This document shows, in pieces, positions 60,325-64,000 of a stretch of 64,000 bases of DNA. The translations under genes and the position numbers were made by a program. Within the stretch, counting starts at the first letter, position 1, and each line of letters starts with the position of its first letter. Location of the stretch: NCBI GenBank assembly GCA_951230915.1, contig OX579638.1, positions 27,856,696 to 27,920,695 on the forward strand. The letters are read 5' to 3'. The stretch comes from Antitrichia curtipendula (Eukaryota; Streptophyta; Bryopsida; Hypnales; Leucodontaceae). The notes below the pieces were generated by a model. That model had not been told where the DNA came from. It did not search any database and saw nothing but the letters and a program-made list of their open reading frames with translations.

Positions 60325-60472
60325 AGGATTGTACCTGAATTTGTGTCACTTGAAACATTTTCACATAATTATGTATTGAGTGGTGTGTGCTAAGGTAGAG
60401 GATTGTACCTGAGTTTGTGTCACTTGAAACATTTTCACATAATCTTGTATTGAGTGTTATGTACAAAGGGAA
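60325..60472 (+). repeat. Tandem duplication of 74 bp
   Basis: Two head-to-tail units, each starting AGGATTGTACCTGA(A/G)TTTGTG and continuing through CACTTGAAACATTTTCACAT and a TGTATTGAGTG block. Unit starts are 60325 and 60399. The copies differ at a handful of positions. Confidence 0.85.
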
Positions 60473-60579
60473 GGACTTGCTAGCTATGTCTTCATGGCAT
60501 AGTTAATAGAAATATCCCCAAGAGATTCTTCATTCATACTAGTTTGAGGACCAACATTGCTCTTTTTAACTGTTTTTAA

Positions 60580-60817
60580 CCCTGAGCGCCCAATGCAAAT
60601 TTGCTCAAATCTAGACTCTTTGGAATTCATTCCAATCAAACTATCACTTAAAAAGAGATTTGCATAAACTAACCGAACCAATTGGTAGTGGACATAGGCC
60701 TGGAGCTCCAAGGAAAGGGACACGTTCTTTGACCGTACCATTGAAAAGATTATAATGGTCAAACAAGAAAATCTTTCAAAATCGAGAGGCCATATTTTGG
60801 CCCCTTGGACGCTCAGG
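60580..60817. mobile_element. CCCTGAGCGCCC miniature element, TTAA-type family 2
   Basis: Starts CCCTGAGCGCCCAA directly after TTAA (60576-60579) and ends TTGGACGCTCAGG before ATTA. It shares a block with the element at 61168-61463 in inverted orientation: 'ATTCATTCCAATCAAACTA' here and ATCATTCCAATTAAACTACC there. About 238 bp, non-coding. Confidence 0.6.
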
Positions 60818-61167
60818 ATTATCCCTTAAATGTTGAGGAGGACGTTTGGGATCCAATGGATGACACAAAATCAACTTGGTAGGATAGAAGTGCAACTCTT
60901 CATCCTTGAAATTTTGTTGTAAAAAGGAAAAGTCTTCTATAGTTCTTTGACTTCCAATGAGTTCTTTTGCTGTTTCTTAGGACAATGATTCACACGGTAA
61001 AGAAAAGGGATGATTTCCAAGGTCACCCCTACGTCCTTGAAGGGTTAAGTTTTCCAACGTTCATATATTGAACAATGAATGGAGGGCTTGTAGGCACTGC
61101 TTAGTCCAACCAACTTCTCATTCATCCAATTAATTACTTCAATGTTGAAAAGACAACCTTCTTTTAA

Positions 61168-61463
61168 CTCTTGAGCACTCCATCTCCGCAACTCTAAAAG
61201 ACTGAAAGATTGCCCTATTTGACTATTATAATATTTTCAAAGGTACAATCAAAACATTTGTCCATTTTTCTTCTATAAATGAAAAAATGCCATGTTTGAT
61301 TATTATAATCTTTTCAAAAGTACAATTAAAAACATTTGTCTATTTTCAAGTAGCTACGGGCATGTCTTTACTACCAATTTCTAGGGTTAGTTTTTGTCGA
61401 TCTCATTTTGAGTGGTAGTTTAATTGGAATGATTTCCATAAACATGCAATGGGTGCTCAAGGG
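61168..61463. mobile_element. CYCTTGAGCRCYC miniature element, TTAA-type family 2, second copy
   Basis: A 296-bp unit from CTCTTGAGCACTCC to GGGTGCTCAAGGG, flanked by TTAA at 61164-61167 and 61464-61467. The interior has a direct duplication of about 45 bp around 'ACAATCAAAACATTTGTCCA' and 'ACAATTAAAAACATTTGTCT'. No coding frame. Confidence 0.65.
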
Positions 61464-61794
61464 TTAATGATCAATTTCATGAAATTCCCATAAATGATAT
61501 TTTTATACAAAGATATAAGCAAAAATGTGGCAAAAAGTCAAAACAAGATCGAGGGATTTAAAGGTTAATTTTTCTTCTTCATGCCAATCCAAGGACCAAC
61601 ATTACCCTTTTTATAACTTCTTTCTTTTGAGTCTCATATTGGTTGGAATACAATGCAATATAGAGATATAGAGAGAGATTTGGGAATTAAAGGCAAGTTT
61701 CTAGGCTTCAAACCAAAAAGATGGATGCTTTGCATTGACAAAAGTTATATATCTTTTAAAAAAACGTGACCACTATAACCGACTGAAATGCAAC
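61464..61794. other. Intergenic spacer
   Basis: No gene supported. A block near 61597 ('CCAAGGACCAACATTACCCT') resembles one near 60546, suggesting further fragments of the same repeat family. Confidence 0.35.
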
Positions 61795-62840
61795 TACATG
61801 TCCTATGCAACTGCCTTGCAACTACAATCCTCTATATTTGCACCAACTTTGACATAGTTACACTGTAGTTGCAAAGTAGTCGCAACATGTAGTTACACAT
61901 ACGGGAATGTAACAAAAGAGTTGATGTGAGGTACTTTACACCCAATCTTCATCACAATTGTTGATGTGGACAATTTTACGTTCTGTAGAGTCCAATGTGT
62001 CTATCTACAGTTGCATGTAATTTAAATTCGATAGCAATTTAACTAGAATGCAACTAGATTGCAATTGGACTGCAATTGGATTGCAACTATAGTGCAACTA
62101 GACTACAACTACATTGTAATTACAATTCGACTAGTGTTTGACTTAAAAACAACTAGACTTTAACTTGAAAAAACTAGCATGCAACTAGAAAACAACTAAA
62201 ATGCAACTACTATTAAGTCTTTTATTAATTGTCCTACATCAATTGTCAAGAATACCATTAGGTTGAACATATAAGAATTGTAAGTTAAAGCAGTATTGTG
62301 TAATGAATTTTGATAATGAAATTATAATATTTATATATTTTGTAAATTTTTACACTTTGTAGATTTCTACAACTTGTAGATTTTTATATTCTACAAAAAT
62401 CTATAAATATTTAAAGTTTAAGATATTTCTAGATTTGGCGATCTAAAAAAAAAGATAGATCTAGAATTTGGAATCTACAAATCTTTGAAATTCAAATTTC
62501 AAATCTACAAGTCACAAAGACGCAAACTAGTTGCACATCAATCGCAAACTAAGTTGCACACCAGTCGCAAACCAGTTGTAAGTCAATCGCAAACCAGTTG
62601 CACGTTAGTTGCAAACAAGTTGCACACAAATGATTTCCACATAAACAACCACGCCAGAAAAGTTCATCAATGAACTTTCAAGTATACTGTCAAATGCTAA
62701 ACAACTTTGAAATTTTTTGCAACTGCTTCGCAACTCATGCAACTTGTCCACTGCAACTGCGGGCTCCAAATTATCACCTAGTTGCAAATGACCTATGCAA
62801 CTACAAAATGAGTTGCACAGTGTAGTTGCAAAACCCCTCG
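61795..62840. repeat. Degenerate TTGCAACT satellite-like region
   Basis: Dozens of variants of TTGCAACTA/TAGTTGCAA and CAAACCAGTTGCA occur in both orientations. They form two dense clusters (61795-62215 and 62520-62840) around an AT-rich core that repeats TGTAGATTTNTA-type words. Units are irregular, about 9-21 bp, with phrases such as AACTAGATTGCAATTGGACT. A spurious 62-codon frame at 62485-62673 follows from the repeat. Confidence 0.75.
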
Positions 62841-63838
62841 TTTTCTTGTAGTGCTATGGTTATAGAGATGAGAGAAAGTTTGGTTAGGACCTTAGAACAT
62901 TGCCACCCCTATTCTCCAAATGAGTCTAAGATAGCATGATAATAGGGTGAATCAACTCCCACCATAGTACGAGCACCTTTTCAACTAGCATTAGCAAAAA
63001 AACTCCATGCTCTTCAACTTGTAAAGCCCAACCAATCTTTTCACGTGTCACATCAGATTCTTCTATACACTTTGTAGGCATGGGTGTGAATAAATTTAGA
63101 AATTTCAAGATAAAAAATAGAAAATGGAAAAAAAAAATATGAACTAATTTCAAAAGTTTTGGCTTTCCACTATGCTATTTGAGTCATTTATACCTACCAT
63201 TTGGCTTTTGTGTGGATTGGAGGGCAACCCATAGTAACAATGCTCTCATAGCATCCTTAATTAAATGACAAAAAGGTCAGGCTCAAATACTGTTAATTTT
63301 CTATTAATGTAAAATTATAATTTAAAAGATTTATAATAGAAATGTATCAATAAATATATAAAATAAACACAAAAATATTCAAATTTGGACTTTGGAAAAT
63401 CAAAATATACCTTCTACAATCAATAGAAAAGACAAAAATTATAGAGGCCAAAGCAAATCATGTTTAAATTTCATTTTTTTTAAACATGCATAAGTCAAGA
63501 AAATTTTGATAGTAGCCTCTAAATTCTCTTGAATCTATTTTATGTGGGATTTTTGATGTGCTACCTAAATGAGAGTATCTACAAGTTCTTATTCCATATC
63601 AATCATTCAAAAATTATTTAATTTGTTGGACCAATCTATCATGTGGCTAGAGAATCCCCTTACTTGATAATACAAACCTAAGTATGCTATAAGGGGACAA
63701 AGCCTCTTATACCACAACGGTTTAATCTAATCAAAATTTTATTTATTGTTCATAGATTTCTTATAGATCTTTTTATTTGTGAGATTATGGTCCACTATAA
63801 GAAATATCATACAAGTTCATTTCTTTTTTGAAAATTAG
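62841..63838. other. AT-rich intergenic, no supported gene
   Basis: The minus-strand frame at 62926-63153 is short and hydrophobic at its N terminus, with no family resemblance. Nothing else is recognised. Confidence 0.4.
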
Positions 63839-63975
63839 CCCTTAAAGGATGCAGTCTCCCATGACCAAGGTAATCTCCAAAATGCTTGGATTATTGAACC
63901 AATAGGTGCATTCTTTGTTTCTATATTGAAGAGTCAAGTCATCCTTTGGCCACTTTGTTTCATCGTCCTTAAGGG
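63839..63975. mobile_element. CCCTTAARGGAYG miniature element, possible TTAA-type family 3
   Basis: The left end CCCTTAAAGGATGCA follows TTAG, and the right end CGTCCTTAAGGG precedes TTAA (63976-63979). Terminal inverted repeats of about 12 bp with one or two changes; 137 bp. The first target copy is imperfect, so the assignment is tentative. Confidence 0.5.
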
Positions 63976-64000
63976 TTAATAGCTACTAACAAATATATAG

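Noticed and set aside
1..64000. CRISPR array, bacterial operon or plasmid features
   Set aside because: No regular spacer-repeat pattern; genes are intron-rich and plant-like.
1..64000. tRNA or rRNA genes
   Set aside because: Scanning by eye for cloverleaf signatures (GTTCRANNC with matching arms) and rRNA cores gave nothing convincing; a covariance-model search would be needed to exclude them.
1..64000. LTR retrotransposon or integrated virus
   Set aside because: No long terminal direct repeats and no reverse-transcriptase, integrase or capsid motifs were seen in any frame.

Overview
The window looks like nuclear DNA of an early-diverging land plant, most likely a moss or another bryophyte. 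It is AT-rich with multi-exon GT-AG genes. It carries an NRPD1-type RNA polymerase IV subunit, a SAUR gene and a GH19 chitinase (plant hallmarks), together with a Slo/BK-type potassium channel, a family that as far as I know flowering plants lack. The species call is inference. There is one 200-base assembly gap (12252-12451). All gene models were built by hand from splice sites, reading phase and family alignment from memory; no search was run.

Layout. 1588-15105 (+) is a fifteen-segment gene for a Slo/BK-like channel: S1-S6, a TVGYGD filter and two RCK domains. Its 5.2-kb eighth intron is a nest of small DNA transposons. 16153-19762 is repeat-rich: a TTAA-flanked element, two 445-bp elements facing each other as a long hairpin, and a small element ending just past the chitinase stop. 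19805-21833 (-) is a secreted three-exon GH19 chitinase whose upstream region is a degenerate tandem array. 23591-25694 is a 2.1-kb unit with about 150-bp terminal inverted repeats. 27263-27637 (-) is an intronless SAUR gene. 28 kb to 48.8 kb is mostly repeats, foldbacks, tandem arrays and gene fragments, with one uncertain two-exon gene (44872-46876, -). 48811-59204 (-) is a nineteen-exon NRPD1 gene of about 2137 codons ending in a DeCL domain. 59.2-64 kb holds its GC-richer 5' flank, a 74-bp tandem duplication, two more TTAA-type miniature families and a kilobase of degenerate TTGCAACT repeats.

Most notable: (1) a TTAA-target element family with CCCCTAAAGG termini, whose target duplication is proved by one copy nested inside another, a piggyBac signature unexpected in plants; (2) an NRPD1 that is several hundred residues longer than the Arabidopsis protein, with a 454-residue linker containing near-identical 39-residue repeats and no WG/GW motif; (3) an intact-looking plant BK channel without a recognisable calcium bowl. 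Pol IV makes the siRNA precursors that silence transposons, and the neighbourhood is full of foldback elements of the kind that feed such pathways. That link is contextual only; the genes here do not form an operon-like unit.
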